Shown: positions 43,262-52,455, counted from the stretch's first letter. The stretch: 64,000 nt of DNA from Novosphingobium pentaromativorans US6-1 (GCF_000767465.1 NZ_CP009291.1:2522501-2586500), one strand, 5' to 3'. Notes: generated from the letters alone by a model not told the origin. Numbers and translations: made by a program.

Positions 43262-46102
43262 ATGGATCCCAAGCAGCACCTCTATCTCGTCGACGGCTCG
43301 GCCTACATTTTCCGCGCCTATCACCGCCTGCCGCCGCTGACGAACCCGGAAGGCACGCCGGTCGGTGCGGTCTACGGCTACACGACGATGCTGTGGAAGC
43401 TGGCAGACGATCTCAACAAGGCAGACGGGCCGACGCACCTGGCCGTCATCCTCGATGCCGGGAGCAAGTCGTTCCGCAACGACATCTACGAGGAATACAA
43501 GGCCAACCGTCCGCCGCCGCCCGAAGACCTGCGTCCGCAGTTCCCGCTGATCCGCGATGCGACGCGCGCCTTTTCGCTGCCATGCATCGAGGAACAGGGT
43601 TTCGAGGCCGACGACCTGATCGCCTCCTATGCCCGCGCCGCGGCCGAGCAGGGCTGGAACGTCACCATCGTCTCCTCGGACAAGGACCTTATGCAGCTGG
43701 TCGGTACTTGCGAGAAGGGCGGCGGCAAGATCGACATGCTGGACACGATGAAGAACCAGCGCATCGACATCGACGAGGTGGTCGAGAAATTCGGCGTGCC
43801 GCCTGAAAAGGTCGGCGATGTGCTGGCGCTGATGGGCGACTCGGTGGACAACGTACCCGGGGTCTATGGCGTCGGCCCCAAGACCGCGACCAAGCTGATC
43901 CAGGATTACGGCGATCTCGAAGCGGCGCTGGCTGCTGCGCCCGAGATGAAGAAGTCGAAGCTGCAGGAACGGCTGATCGAACAGGCCGAGCAGGCCCGCC
44001 TTTCGAAGGTGCTGGTCACGCTCAAGGAAGACTGCAACCTGCCGATGCCGATCGAGGACTTCAAGCTCGACGCGATCCCGCCCGAGCCTTTGGCAGCATT
44101 CCTCTCGACGCATGGTTTCACCAGCCTCCTGAAGCGCCTCAATGGCGGTGCGGGCAGCCCCGAGCGCGCGACCCAGCTCAACCCGGCCAAGCCGGTCACG
44201 GCGGGCGCCGGTCCCGCCGAAGGCGCCGCGCGCCAGTCGCCGCCGGAATTTCCCGCGCTCGACTATGCCGCCTACGAATGCGTGCAGACGCTCGAGGCTC
44301 TGCAGGCCTGGGTGGACAAGGCAGCCGCGGCCCATCTCGTCGCCGTCGATACCGAGACATCCGCGCTCGATGCCATGCAGGCCGACCTGACCGGCGTCAG
44401 CCTGGCGATCGGGCCGAACGAGGCCTGCTACATTCCCCTTGGGCACGGCGGCAGCGACATGTTCGCCGAAAAGCCGCAGCAGGTGCCGCTCGACAAGGCC
44501 ATCGAGGCGCTCAAGCCGCTTCTGGAAAACGATGCGGTGCTCAAGGTCGGCCAGAACATCAAGTACGACCTCAACGTACTCGCCCGCTACGGCATCGCCG
44601 TGGCGCCGGTCGACGATACGATGATCGAGAGCTTCTGCCTCGATGCCGGTCGCTCCATCGACGGGATCGGCGGCGGTCACGGCATGGATGAACTCTCCGA
44701 GCGTCACCTCGGCCACAAGCCGATGGCGTTCAAGGATCTTTGCGGCACCGGCAAGAAGGCGATCCCCTTCGGCGAAGTTCCGCTCGACAAGGCGACCCAC
44801 TATGCGGCCGAAGATGCCGACGTCACCTGGCGACTGCACGCCGTGCTCAAGCCGCGTCTCTCCGAAGAAGGCGGCACCCGCATCTACGAGCGGGTCGATC
44901 GCCCGCTGATCCCCGTCGTCGCGCAGATGGAGCGCCACGGGATCAAGGTCGACCGCGAGAAGCTGGCCGGTCTTTCCAGCCAGTTCGCCGAGACGATCGG
45001 CGCGCTCGAAGCCGAGATCCACGAGGCCGCAGGGCAGGAATTCACCATCGGCAGCCCCAAGCAGCTGGGCGAAGTACTGTTCGACAAGCTCGGCTACAAG
45101 GGCGGCAAGAAGGGCAAGTCGGGGCAGTATTCCACCGACCAGTCGGTGCTCGAGAAGCTCGCCGGCGAAGGTGCGCAGGTCGCGACCAAGGTTCTCGAAT
45201 GGCGACAGCTCTCCAAGCTGCGCTCGACTTATACCGAGGCGCTGCAGGCAGCCATCAACCCGAAGACGGGCCGTGTTCATACCAGCTATTCGCTGGTCGG
45301 CGCGCAGACCGGCCGCTTGTCCTCGACCGATCCCAACCTGCAGAACATTCCGATCCGCACCGAGATCGGCCGCCAGATCCGCGACTGCTTCGTCGCTGAC
45401 AGCGGCAATGTCCTGCTCGCGGCCGACTACTCGCAAATCGAGCTGCGGCTGGCAGCGTTCATGGCGGACGTGCCGAGCCTGAAGGAAGCCTTCGCCAATG
45501 GCGAGGACATCCACGCGCGCACGGCGCAGGAGATGTTCGGCACGGTCGATCGCGACACGCGCGGCCGGGCCAAGACGATCAACTTCGCGATCCTCTACGG
45601 CATTTCGCGCTGGGGCCTTGCGGGCCGTCTCGGCGTCGAGGCGGACGAGGCGCAGGCCATGATCGACCGCTACTTCGAACGCTTCCCCGGCATCCAGCGC
45701 TATATCGCCTATACGCTCGAGCAGGTCCGCGAGCGCGGCTATTCGGAGACGCTGTTCGGCCGCAAGACCTGGTTCCCGCGCATCACCTCGAAGAACCAGG
45801 CCGAGCGGCAGGGTAGCGAGCGCGCCGCGATCAATGCGCCGATCCAGGGTACCTGCGCCGATATCATCAAGCGCGCGATGGTGCGCATGCAGCCCGAACT
45901 GGAACAGGCGGGCCTCGGCCACGTGCGCATGCTGCTGCAGGTGCACGACGAACTGGTCTTCGAACTGCCCGAAGCCGATGTTGCGGCGGCCTCGCAAGTC
46001 ATCGAAAGGGTCATGGCGAGCGCGGCGGAACCGGCAGTCAAGCTGGACGTGCCGCTGGGCGTGGAGATCGGTTCGGGATCGAGCTGGGGCGCGGCGCACT
46101 GA
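43262..46102 (+). CDS. polA: DNA polymerase I
   Basis: This 946-residue three-domain enzyme has a 5'-3' exonuclease domain (YLVDGSAYIFRAYH; QGFEADDLIASYA; GDSVDNVPGVYGVGPKTA), a 3'-5' exonuclease domain with the DxE motif intact (VAVDTETSAL) and a polymerase domain. Motif A is AADYSQIELRLAAFM, motif B is RGRAKTINFAILYGIS and motif C is QVHDELVFEL. It works in repair and Okazaki fragment processing. Length and motifs are normal. The 224-base region upstream is shared with the divergent lipoprotein gene. Confidence 0.97.
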   Translation: MDPKQHLYLVDGSAYIFRAYHRLPPLTNPEGTPVGAVYGYTTMLWKLADDLNKADGPTHLAVILDAGSKSFRNDIYEEYKANRPPPPEDLRPQFPLIRDATRAFSLPCIEEQGFEADDLIASYARAAAEQGWNVTIVSSDKDLMQLVGTCEKGGGKIDMLDTMKNQRIDIDEVVEKFGVPPEKVGDVLALMGDSVDNVPGVYGVGPKTATKLIQDYGDLEAALAAAPEMKKSKLQERLIEQAEQARLSKVLVTLKEDCNLPMPIEDFKLDAIPPEPLAAFLSTHGFTSLLKRLNGGAGSPERATQLNPAKPVTAGAGPAEGAARQSPPEFPALDYAAYECVQTLEALQAWVDKAAAAHLVAVDTETSALDAMQADLTGVSLAIGPNEACYIPLGHGGSDMFAEKPQQVPLDKAIEALKPLLENDAVLKVGQNIKYDLNVLARYGIAVAPVDDTMIESFCLDAGRSIDGIGGGHGMDELSERHLGHKPMAFKDLCGTGKKAIPFGEVPLDKATHYAAEDADVTWRLHAVLKPRLSEEGGTRIYERVDRPLIPVVAQMERHGIKVDREKLAGLSSQFAETIGALEAEIHEAAGQEFTIGSPKQLGEVLFDKLGYKGGKKGKSGQYSTDQSVLEKLAGEGAQVATKVLEWRQLSKLRSTYTEALQAAINPKTGRVHTSYSLVGAQTGRLSSTDPNLQNIPIRTEIGRQIRDCFVADSGNVLLAADYSQIELRLAAFMADVPSLKEAFANGEDIHARTAQEMFGTVDRDTRGRAKTINFAILYGISRWGLAGRLGVEADEAQAMIDRYFERFPGIQRYIAYTLEQVRERGYSETLFGRKTWFPRITSKNQAERQGSERAAINAPIQGTCADIIKRAMVRMQPELEQAGLGHVRMLLQVHDELVFELPEADVAAASQVIERVMASAAEPAVKLDVPLGVEIGSGSSWGAAH

Positions 46103-46148
46103 CCGCCCGCATCGCGGCGCGTGAAATTACGCCCTTGATTATGCTGCA

Positions 46149-47303
46149 ATGCGGCATACCCTCGTGCGGATGATCCAGTTCATCGAGCGCAACCTCGTCG
46201 CCTTGCCCCTCTGGGCGGAGCAGCCCCTGCTTGCGGTGATTGCCGCTGCCATCGGCATTGCCATGGCACTGGTGATCCACTGGTTCCTCTTCCGCCTCCT
46301 GCGCCGGGTCGCCCGGTCGAGCAGCAACGATGCCGACGACATCGTCGTCAAGCGGCTGGCGCGGCCGACCCGTTATGCTTTCGTGGCGCTGGGCATCGTT
46401 ATGGCCGCGCGCGAGATGCCGGTGCTCGATGCGGTCTGGTCGCGCTTCTCGGGCTTCGTCATGCCGCTGCTGACGGGATGGATCGCGGTTGCGGTACTGC
46501 GCGCATTCGTCGAGGCGATGATCCTGCGAAACGACATCTCGGTCGAGGACAACCGCAATGCCCGGCGCAGGCGCACCCGGCTGGCGATCTTCAGCCGCAT
46601 CGGCACATTCCTGATCCTCTTCCTGACGGTCGCGGGCATGCTCGCCTCGATCCCCGGAGTGCGCGAGATCGGGGTGACGCTGATGGCCTCGGCCGGCCTT
46701 GCCGCCCTGGCGGTCGGCGCGGCGGCCCAGCCCGCGCTCAAGGCCCTCATCGCCGGATTCCAGATGGCCCTGACCGAGCCGATAGCGATCGACGACGTGG
46801 TGATCATCGACGGCGAGTGGGGCCGGATCGAGGATATCCGCACGACCTACGTGATCGTGCGCGTCTGGGACGACCGCCGGCTGGTGGTGCCGTCCAACCG
46901 TTTTCTCGAGGATACTTTCCAGAACTGGACCAAGACCAGTTCCGAACTGCTCGGCACGGTCATGATCTACCTCGACCACGGGGCCGAGATCGCGCCGATC
47001 CGCGCCGAATATTCCCGGCAGATCGCCGCGCATCGGCTCTGGGACAAGCGCGCGCAGGTGCTGCAGGTCACGGATTGCGACAACGAGGCTATCGAGGTGC
47101 GCCTGTTGATGAGCGCAAAGGACGGACCCACGCTGTTCGACTTGCGCTGCGAAATTCGCGAATCGATGCTCGACTGGATTCGCCGCGAAATGCCGCAGGC
47201 CCTGGTTCGCCGCCGCACCCTGCCGGTCGCCCCGGTGGAGCTTGCCGCCGGCCCGTCGATGGCCGAGGCCATGGCCGGTGAGGGCAGGGGTTTGCTACCT
47301 TAG
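46149..47303 (+). CDS. MscS-type mechanosensitive channel
   Basis: This 384-residue small-conductance mechanosensitive channel-like protein has several N-terminal helices. The pore-lining helix region is GVTLMASAGLAALAVGAAAQ, followed by LKALIAGFQMALTEPIAIDD and the beta domain VVIIDGEWGRIEDIRTTYV and RRLVVPSNRFLEDTF. Such channels release solutes on hypo-osmotic shock. The frame starts at an ATG 46 bases after polA; no strong ribosome site is seen. Confidence 0.9.
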   Translation: MRHTLVRMIQFIERNLVALPLWAEQPLLAVIAAAIGIAMALVIHWFLFRLLRRVARSSSNDADDIVVKRLARPTRYAFVALGIVMAAREMPVLDAVWSRFSGFVMPLLTGWIAVAVLRAFVEAMILRNDISVEDNRNARRRRTRLAIFSRIGTFLILFLTVAGMLASIPGVREIGVTLMASAGLAALAVGAAAQPALKALIAGFQMALTEPIAIDDVVIIDGEWGRIEDIRTTYVIVRVWDDRRLVVPSNRFLEDTFQNWTKTSSELLGTVMIYLDHGAEIAPIRAEYSRQIAAHRLWDKRAQVLQVTDCDNEAIEVRLLMSAKDGPTLFDLRCEIRESMLDWIRREMPQALVRRRTLPVAPVELAAGPSMAEAMAGEGRGLLP

Positions 47304-47424
47304 GGGGCTTGCTGCCTTAGGGGCTGGCCGGCGCCGCACCTGCCAGGATTTGCGAGCGAACGCGCGGAGAGCCCAGATAGGCAGGCGCCAGTCGGGTAGA
47401 TGACCTGGCCCTGGCCCCAAGGAA

Positions 47425-47452
47425 AAAGCCCGGCCTGTGCAGACCGGGCTTT
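47425..47452. terminator. Convergent-gene terminator
   Basis: AAAGCCCGG (47425-47433) pairs with CCGGGCTTT (47444-47452), with A-rich sequence before and TTTCCC after. It lies between the channel and CDC48-type genes. Confidence 0.75.
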
Positions 47453-47476
47453 CCCTGAGCTTCGAGCCGGGAATGA

Positions 47477-49792
47477 TCAGTCCCCGTGCTTCCGGTCCCT
47501 GGTCGATTCCACCATGCCGGGGGTGATGAAGCCGATGGGGGCCACTTCCATCGCGCGTTTCTTCAACTCGCCCTTCATGCGGGAATATTCGTTCTCCATT
47601 TCCTCTGTCACCGTGGCGCGGCTATCTTCCAGGGCTTCCTCGAAGTCGGCCATGCTCACCGACTGCACTTCGGCGCCGCCCTTGCGGATGGCGATGAGGC
47701 CTGCACGGCGCACCACGTCTTCGAGGTCTGCGCCGGTGAAGCGCTCGGTCCGCTCGGCGATGTCCGCCAGCGAGACGTCGTCCGTAAGCGGCATCTTCGA
47801 GGTATGGATCCCCAGGATGTGCTCGCGTCCGGCCGTGTCGGGCGTGCCGACATAGACCAGCTCGTCGAAGCGGCCGGGGCGCAGCAGCGCCGGGTCGACG
47901 AGCGTCGGGCGGTTGGTTGCGCCGATCAGGACGACCGACTGCAGTTCCTCCATCCCGTCCATCTCGGCCAGGATCGTGTTGACCACGCGGGCGGTAACCT
48001 GGGGCTCCCCGAAACCGCCGCCCGAACCGCGGGCGGGTACGAGGCTGTCGATCTCGTCGATGAAGATGACGCAGGGGGCAACCTGGCGTGCACGGGCGAA
48101 GAGCCGGGCGATCTGCTGCTCGCTCTCCCCGTACCATTTGGACAGCAGGTCCGAGGACTTGATCGAGATGAAGTTCGCCTCGGCTTCCTTGGCGACGGCC
48201 TTTGCCAGCAGCGTCTTGCCGGTGCCCGGCGGGCCGTAGAGCAGGAAGCCCTTGGCCGGACGGATGCCCAGCTTGTGGAACGCCTCGGGGTTCTTCAGCG
48301 GCAGTTCGATGCCTTCCTTGAGCTTGAGTTGCGCCTCGTCGAGCCCGCCGATATCGGCCCAGCCGATATTGGGCACCTGCACCATGACTTCGCGCATTGC
48401 CGAAGGCTGGATGCGCTTGAGCGCCTCGATGAAGTCCTCGCGGGTGACCGAGAGGTTCTCCAGCACCTCGGGCGGGATCGTGCGCGCTTCGAGGTCGATC
48501 TGCGGCATGATCCGGCGCACTGCCTCGATCGCGGCCTCGCGGGCGAGCGCGGCGATGTCGGCGCCGACGAAGCCATGCGTGGTACGCGCCAGTTCCTTGA
48601 GGTCCACCTTGTCGCCCAGCGGCATGCCGCGGGTGTGGATGGCGAGGATCTCGCGCCGCCCGCTCTCGTCGGGCACGCCAATCACGATTTCGCGGTCGAA
48701 GCGTCCGGGGCGGCGAAGCGCCTCGTCGATCGCCTCGGGCCGGTTGGTTGCTGCGATGACGACCACGTGGGCGCGGCTGTTGAGGCCGTCCATCAGCGTG
48801 AGCAGCTGGGCGACGAGACGCTTTTCCGCCTCGCCGTGGACCTGGCTGCGCTTGGGCGCGATCGAATCGATCTCGTCGATGAAGATGATCGCCGGGGCCG
48901 CCTTGGTCGCCTCGTCGAAGACCTCGCGCAGCGCCTTTTCGCTGTCGCCGTAGCCCGAGCCCATGATCTCGGGCCCGTTGATCGAGAAGAAGTTGGCCTC
49001 GCTCTCGTTGGCGACGGCCTGCGCCAGGCGGGTCTTGCCGGTTCCCGGCGGGCCATGGAGCAATACGCCCTTGGGCGGCGCAACGCCGAGGCGGGTGAAC
49101 AGCTCGGGATAGCGTAGCGGCAGCTCCACCATTTCGCGCAGCTGGCGGATGGTATCGCCCATGCCGCCCACGTCATCGTAGTTGATGTCGCCGCGCCGGG
49201 CTTCGGCTTCCTCGAAGACCTCGCGCAGTTCGACTTCGGTATTCTCGTCGATGTGGACGATGCCGCGCGGCGTGGTCGAGACGACGTTCAGGCGAATCTG
49301 CGTCAGGGCATAAGCCGGCGCGTTGAACATCCGGCGCAGTTGCGGGGGAATGTCGGCAACTTGCTGCTGCCCGGTCGTTGCGACGAGATCGCCCTGGACC
49401 ATCGGGCGGCCGGAAAAGTTGCGCTTGAGCGCGACCGGCGGCCCCTGCAGGCGCATTTCCCTTTGCGCGGGAGCGAAAACCACGCGTTGGGCGGGCCGCG
49501 ATTCTCCCTTGCGCACGGTGACATGGTCGCCCGAACCGACTTCGGCGTTTACCCGCTGGAGTCCGTCCAGGCGGATGACTTCCAGCCCCTCGTCTTCCGG
49601 ATAGGCCAAGACGGCCTGGGCGACCGTGACCGACTTGCCGGTGATCTCCAGGACATCGCCTTCCAGTGCGCCGATCGCCGAAAGCGCTGCACGCGACATC
49701 CGGGCAATGCCCTGGCCGCTCTCCTCCTGCCGGGCGGCCGCGACTTGCAGCCTGACCGTCCGTTCATCCACCTGGGATGGGGCCTCCGCCAT
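47477..49792 (-). CDS. CDC48/VCP-type tandem AAA ATPase
   Basis: This 771-residue protein is built like archaeal/eukaryotic Cdc48/p97. An N-terminal double-psi-barrel-type domain (LQVAAARQEESGQGIARMS) precedes two AAA modules. D1 has GPPGTGKTRLAQAVANES near residue 248 and IIFIDEIDSIAPKR. D2 has GPPGTGKTLLAKAVAKEA near 520 and CVIFIDEIDSLVPARG, with the arginine-finger region RPGRFDELVYVG. Both modules look catalytically complete. It would act as a hexameric unfoldase. No known p97 cofactor gene is adjacent, and the C-terminus (ITPGMVESTRDRKHGD) lacks the HbYX proteasome-docking motif. This family occurs patchily in bacteria. Confidence 0.93.
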   Translation of the reverse strand: MAEAPSQVDERTVRLQVAAARQEESGQGIARMSRAALSAIGALEGDVLEITGKSVTVAQAVLAYPEDEGLEVIRLDGLQRVNAEVGSGDHVTVRKGESRPAQRVVFAPAQREMRLQGPPVALKRNFSGRPMVQGDLVATTGQQQVADIPPQLRRMFNAPAYALTQIRLNVVSTTPRGIVHIDENTEVELREVFEEAEARRGDINYDDVGGMGDTIRQLREMVELPLRYPELFTRLGVAPPKGVLLHGPPGTGKTRLAQAVANESEANFFSINGPEIMGSGYGDSEKALREVFDEATKAAPAIIFIDEIDSIAPKRSQVHGEAEKRLVAQLLTLMDGLNSRAHVVVIAATNRPEAIDEALRRPGRFDREIVIGVPDESGRREILAIHTRGMPLGDKVDLKELARTTHGFVGADIAALAREAAIEAVRRIMPQIDLEARTIPPEVLENLSVTREDFIEALKRIQPSAMREVMVQVPNIGWADIGGLDEAQLKLKEGIELPLKNPEAFHKLGIRPAKGFLLYGPPGTGKTLLAKAVAKEAEANFISIKSSDLLSKWYGESEQQIARLFARARQVAPCVIFIDEIDSLVPARGSGGGFGEPQVTARVVNTILAEMDGMEELQSVVLIGATNRPTLVDPALLRPGRFDELVYVGTPDTAGREHILGIHTSKMPLTDDVSLADIAERTERFTGADLEDVVRRAGLIAIRKGGAEVQSVSMADFEEALEDSRATVTEEMENEYSRMKGELKKRAMEVAPIGFITPGMVESTRDRKHGD

Positions 49793-49991
49793 GTGATTCC
49801 TTTCCTTCGCCCAATTCCCTCATGCGCCGCGCGTCGACCTTGCGACATCCTGGGGCTGGTCCTGAGCTAGGTATCGCCACGAGGGATTTCAAACGAACGA
49901 TGATCGCGGTTGCAAGTTCCGCGCGAGGGATCGCAGCGCAGGCCCCCGAAGTGGTGAGCCGATCTCTTGATAGCGCTCACAGTTTGCAGAC

Positions 49992-50022
49992 AAAAAAAGG
50001 CCCGGACGTTGCCGTCCGGGCC
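49992..50022 (-). terminator. Strong orphan intrinsic terminator
   Basis: On the minus strand GGCCCGGACG pairs perfectly with CGTCCGGGCC around GCAA and is followed by seven T. No minus-strand protein gene ends here; the universal stress gene ends 550 bases away. It therefore most likely ends a non-coding RNA. Confidence 0.85.
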
Positions 50023-50058
50023 GTGGAAGTTTTGGGAGAGGATGCCTGAAAGGCAGTT
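49992..50058 (-). ncRNA. Candidate small regulatory RNA upstream of cdc48
   Basis: The predicted RNA of about 65 nucleotides has a 5' hairpin TGCCT-TTC-AGGCA (50055-50043), a single-stranded segment containing CCTCTCCC that resembles an anti-Shine-Dalgarno seed, and a perfect terminator with a U-run. A plausible promoter precedes it (TTGCAC, 17 bases, CATAAC; 50089-50061). This architecture matches short alphaproteobacterial sRNAs in general; I cannot name a family. Confidence 0.5.
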
Positions 50059-50060
50059 TC

Positions 50061-50089
50061 GTTATGACCCCAGGCGCTCTTTTGTGCAA
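50061..50089 (-). promoter_or_regulatory. Possible promoter of the candidate sRNA
   Basis: On the minus strand TTGCAC (50089-50084) and CATAAC (50066-50061) are separated by 17 bases and point to a start near 50055-50058. Confidence 0.4.
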
Positions 50090-50454
50090 GTGCGAAAAGG
50101 GGTGCGCATGGATGCAAAAAACGCAATACTTGTTGCGATTACGCGAAGTCATTCGATAAACTCGCGGTAATGCGCGGGAAATCAGGTTAAATCTTATCCG
50201 AATCAGGTTTCATATTGCATTGAAAATATTGCAGGATCCGGTGTCGACGGGTGGCTTTCGAGTTGCGACTGCTGCGACGCGATATCTACTAAGCTACCTC
50301 AGGATCTTATCGCGCTGTCGCTAAACTTATCGCTGCGCGAATGGGCGGCGAGGAGCAGAACGCTCCACGCGACAGCTCGAATCGAAGCGCGAATCGGAAT
50401 TGGCGGCATGGCCTCCGGTTCAACGAGAGCGATGAATCGCCTTCGCCGGACAAC

Positions 50455-50560
50455 GCGAGGTCACATCTCGGGGCAGGATCAACCTGGAAGCGCGGCCGTG
50501 ACACAGGCCCCCGCCCCGCAACCGGTCCAGTGCGGCGCGGCAGGGCGCAGCCAGACTTTC
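50455..50560 (+). promoter_or_regulatory. Cobalamin-riboswitch-like sequence block (uncertain)
   Basis: The plus strand shows, in the order used by cobalamin riboswitches, GGAAGCGCGGCCGTGACA, then CCCCGCCCCGCAACCGGT and then GCGCAGCCAGAC. The last is only a partial B12 box (usually AGCCAGGAGACC). No plus-strand gene follows, since the next gene is convergent. It may be a decayed or coincidental element. Confidence 0.25.
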
Positions 50561-50570
50561 GCGCGTGCGA

Positions 50571-51353
50571 CTAATGCACCATCAGCAGCGCCGGGGACTT
50601 TGCCTCGTTCAGGAAATAGGCAGTGACGCCGCCGAACAGGAATTCGCGCATCCGGCTCTTGCCATAGGCGCCCATGACCAGAAGCTCGGCATGGTTCTGC
50701 GCCACGGCGCTTGCCAGCGTCTCTTCGGTCGAACCGCGTCGCTGATGCTCCTCGAATTCGGCATGGATGCCATGGCGTGAAAGGTAGCGCAGGGCTTCCG
50801 TGCCCGGATAGCCGCCCGGCTTTTCGGCGACCGAGATCACTTTCACCATCTGGCAGTCGGTCAGGAGCGGCACCGAGGCCCGCAAGGCCGCTGCGGCCTG
50901 CTCCCCGCCGTCCCAGGCAATGCAGGCCCGGCGGATCGGGATGTCCAGCGCCTTGCCGTCGGGCAGGGCAAGGACGGGGGTGCTGGAAATCAGCGCCACT
51001 TCGCCCGCCAGTCCGCCAGAGCGGGAGACGATCACGAGATCGGACAGGCGCGCGGCGCCGGCCAGGGCGTTGACCGGGTCGTCCTCGCTGCGCAGGACGT
51101 TGAACGAGACATCGTCGCGTGCCAGGCGCGCCTCGATCGCTTCGGCAGCGGCGTCGTCTTCGCCGCGCGCCTGTTCAAGCGCATCCGAGATCACGTAGCT
51201 GCCGCCCATGGGGTCCATGGCGATGTAGCGGGTTACCGGCGTATCGACGAGGACGGTAACGTGACCGTTGGCTCGCCGTGCAAGGTCGAGCGCCGTGTTG
51301 ATACGGGCTTCGCTGTCCGGCTTACGGTCCGCATTGACGAGAATCGAGCGCAT
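50571..51353 (-). CDS. Universal stress protein (UspA superfamily)
   Basis: This 260-residue protein has a tandem-type Usp architecture. The first half opens MRSILVNADRKPDSEARI. The second half ends with the nucleotide-binding loop LVMGAYGKSRMREFLFGGVT, matching the G-x2-G-x9-G pattern of ATP-binding Usps. I chose the ATG at 51351-51353 because GGGAG lies 8 bases upstream; the longer frame starts are poor. Usps respond to starvation or stress, and no partner is adjacent. Confidence 0.88.
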   Translation of the reverse strand: MRSILVNADRKPDSEARINTALDLARRANGHVTVLVDTPVTRYIAMDPMGGSYVISDALEQARGEDDAAAEAIEARLARDDVSFNVLRSEDDPVNALAGAARLSDLVIVSRSGGLAGEVALISSTPVLALPDGKALDIPIRRACIAWDGGEQAAAALRASVPLLTDCQMVKVISVAEKPGGYPGTEALRYLSRHGIHAEFEEHQRRGSTEETLASAVAQNHAELLVMGAYGKSRMREFLFGGVTAYFLNEAKSPALLMVH

Positions 51354-51463
51354 GTCCATTTCTCCCACTGATTTTCGAACCTTAGGACGAGGGTACGCCT
51401 TCGCCATGACAGAGATCAAACATTAATCGCGTTTGTTGCCGCGATTGGGGTCTCCATGCCTTT

Positions 51464-52366
51464 TCAATGCGGCAGCTGCGCTGCGTGTTCCGGATTTGCG
51501 TCGATCTTGAGCCGTCCGGCGCGCTCGAACAGCTCAAGGATCACGGGTTCGCGTTCGCGGGTGCGAATCGCCGCTTCAAAGTGAATCCTCTGCTCTGGCC
51601 GCGGCAGGATCTCGACGAGAGACCCGCTTCGAAGGTGCTCTCTCACCATGGTCTCGGGCAGCACCGCCGCGCCTTGGCCGCCGCAGACGATCTCGATCAT
51701 GGTGCGCACGTTGTTGCAGGTATGCAGCGCCCGCGGGGCAAGGCCGTGGACCGCCAGCGTGTGCAGGGCGACGGCGTGGATCGGCGAGTGGTCGGGCAGC
51801 GACCAGACCGGCAGGTCCTGCGCAAAGCCGCCTGCGCGGGCAACGGCTGGACCGGCGGCCCAGACGAGATCGACCGAGCCGATCGGGGCAGTGCGAATGC
51901 CGGGGCTGGCAACGGGGCCGGCAAGAAAGACGATGTCGCGCGTGCCCGACAAAAGCTGCTGGAGCAGGCGCGCGGTCAGGTCGAGGTCGATTTCCATGGT
52001 CACGCCGGGGCGATCGCGTTCGATCGCGCCGATGAAGGCGGGCAGGCAGCTTGCCGCCGCTATCTCGCCCGAGCCGATGCGCACCGCGCCCGTTGCGCCG
52101 GCGAAATCGCTCGCTTCCAGCAGCACCTGTTCCAGCCCGCTGCGCAGCGGTTCGCAGGCCTGCACAAGCCTGCGCCCGCGGGCGGTGAGAACCATTCGGC
52201 GTCCGTCGCGTTGGAACAGCGAGAGCCCTAGTTGCTCCTCGATCTCGCGCACCCGGGCGGAAATGGCCGGCTGGGTCGTGTTCAGCCGCTGCGCGGCCGC
52301 CGCGAAAGTGCCCAGGCGGTCGATCCACATGAGCGTCTCGAGATGGTAGAGCGCAATCCGTTTCAT
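51464..52366 (-). CDS. LysR-family transcriptional regulator
   Basis: This 300-residue LTTR has an N-terminal winged HTH (YHLETLMWIDRLGTFAAAAQ, then TTQPAISARVREIEEQLG) and a periplasmic-binding-like effector domain (GAVRIGSGEIAAASCLPAFI). It is divergent from scoAB with an 89-base shared region that contains a TTATC-N6-GATAA palindrome. By the usual LTTR logic it probably controls scoAB and itself. The effector is unknown. Confidence 0.92.
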   Translation of the reverse strand: MKRIALYHLETLMWIDRLGTFAAAAQRLNTTQPAISARVREIEEQLGLSLFQRDGRRMVLTARGRRLVQACEPLRSGLEQVLLEASDFAGATGAVRIGSGEIAAASCLPAFIGAIERDRPGVTMEIDLDLTARLLQQLLSGTRDIVFLAGPVASPGIRTAPIGSVDLVWAAGPAVARAGGFAQDLPVWSLPDHSPIHAVALHTLAVHGLAPRALHTCNNVRTMIEIVCGGQGAAVLPETMVREHLRSGSLVEILPRPEQRIHFEAAIRTREREPVILELFERAGRLKIDANPEHAAQLPH

Positions 52367-52375
52367 AGAACCTGC

Positions 52376-52391
52376 TTATCGAAACAGATAA
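52376..52391. promoter_or_regulatory. LysR-type operator (T-N11-A palindrome)
   Basis: TTATC-GAAACA-GATAA forms a dyad between the divergent regulator and scoA. The layout fits an LTTR recognition site. Confidence 0.6.
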
Positions 52392-52455
52392 AAAACAATC
52401 GCTATTCGTAATGTCATTGCATGTCTAGGGTGTCGCGCAAGCGAGAGGAGATCCG

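Larger units (their letters stand above)
49793..50570. other. Long gene-free stretch with RNA-like elements
   Basis: About 780 bases, partly AT-rich, contain no convincing protein-coding gene. Three signals stand out: a perfect minus-strand terminator with upstream hairpin (candidate sRNA, 49992-50058), an AT-rich patch around 50180-50230, and a cobalamin-riboswitch-like block on the plus strand (about 50455-50560). Confidence 0.6.

Noticed and set aside
43202..46099. Minus-strand frame of 965 codons over polA
   Set aside because: Antisense shadow of polA; composition is unlike a real protein.
49889..50152. Minus-strand frame of 87 codons over the orphan terminator
   Set aside because: It reads straight through a perfect intrinsic terminator and has no family features.
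50341..50574. Plus-strand frame of 77 codons before the stress-protein gene
   Set aside because: Low-complexity charged composition and no ribosome site; the region looks RNA-like or non-coding.
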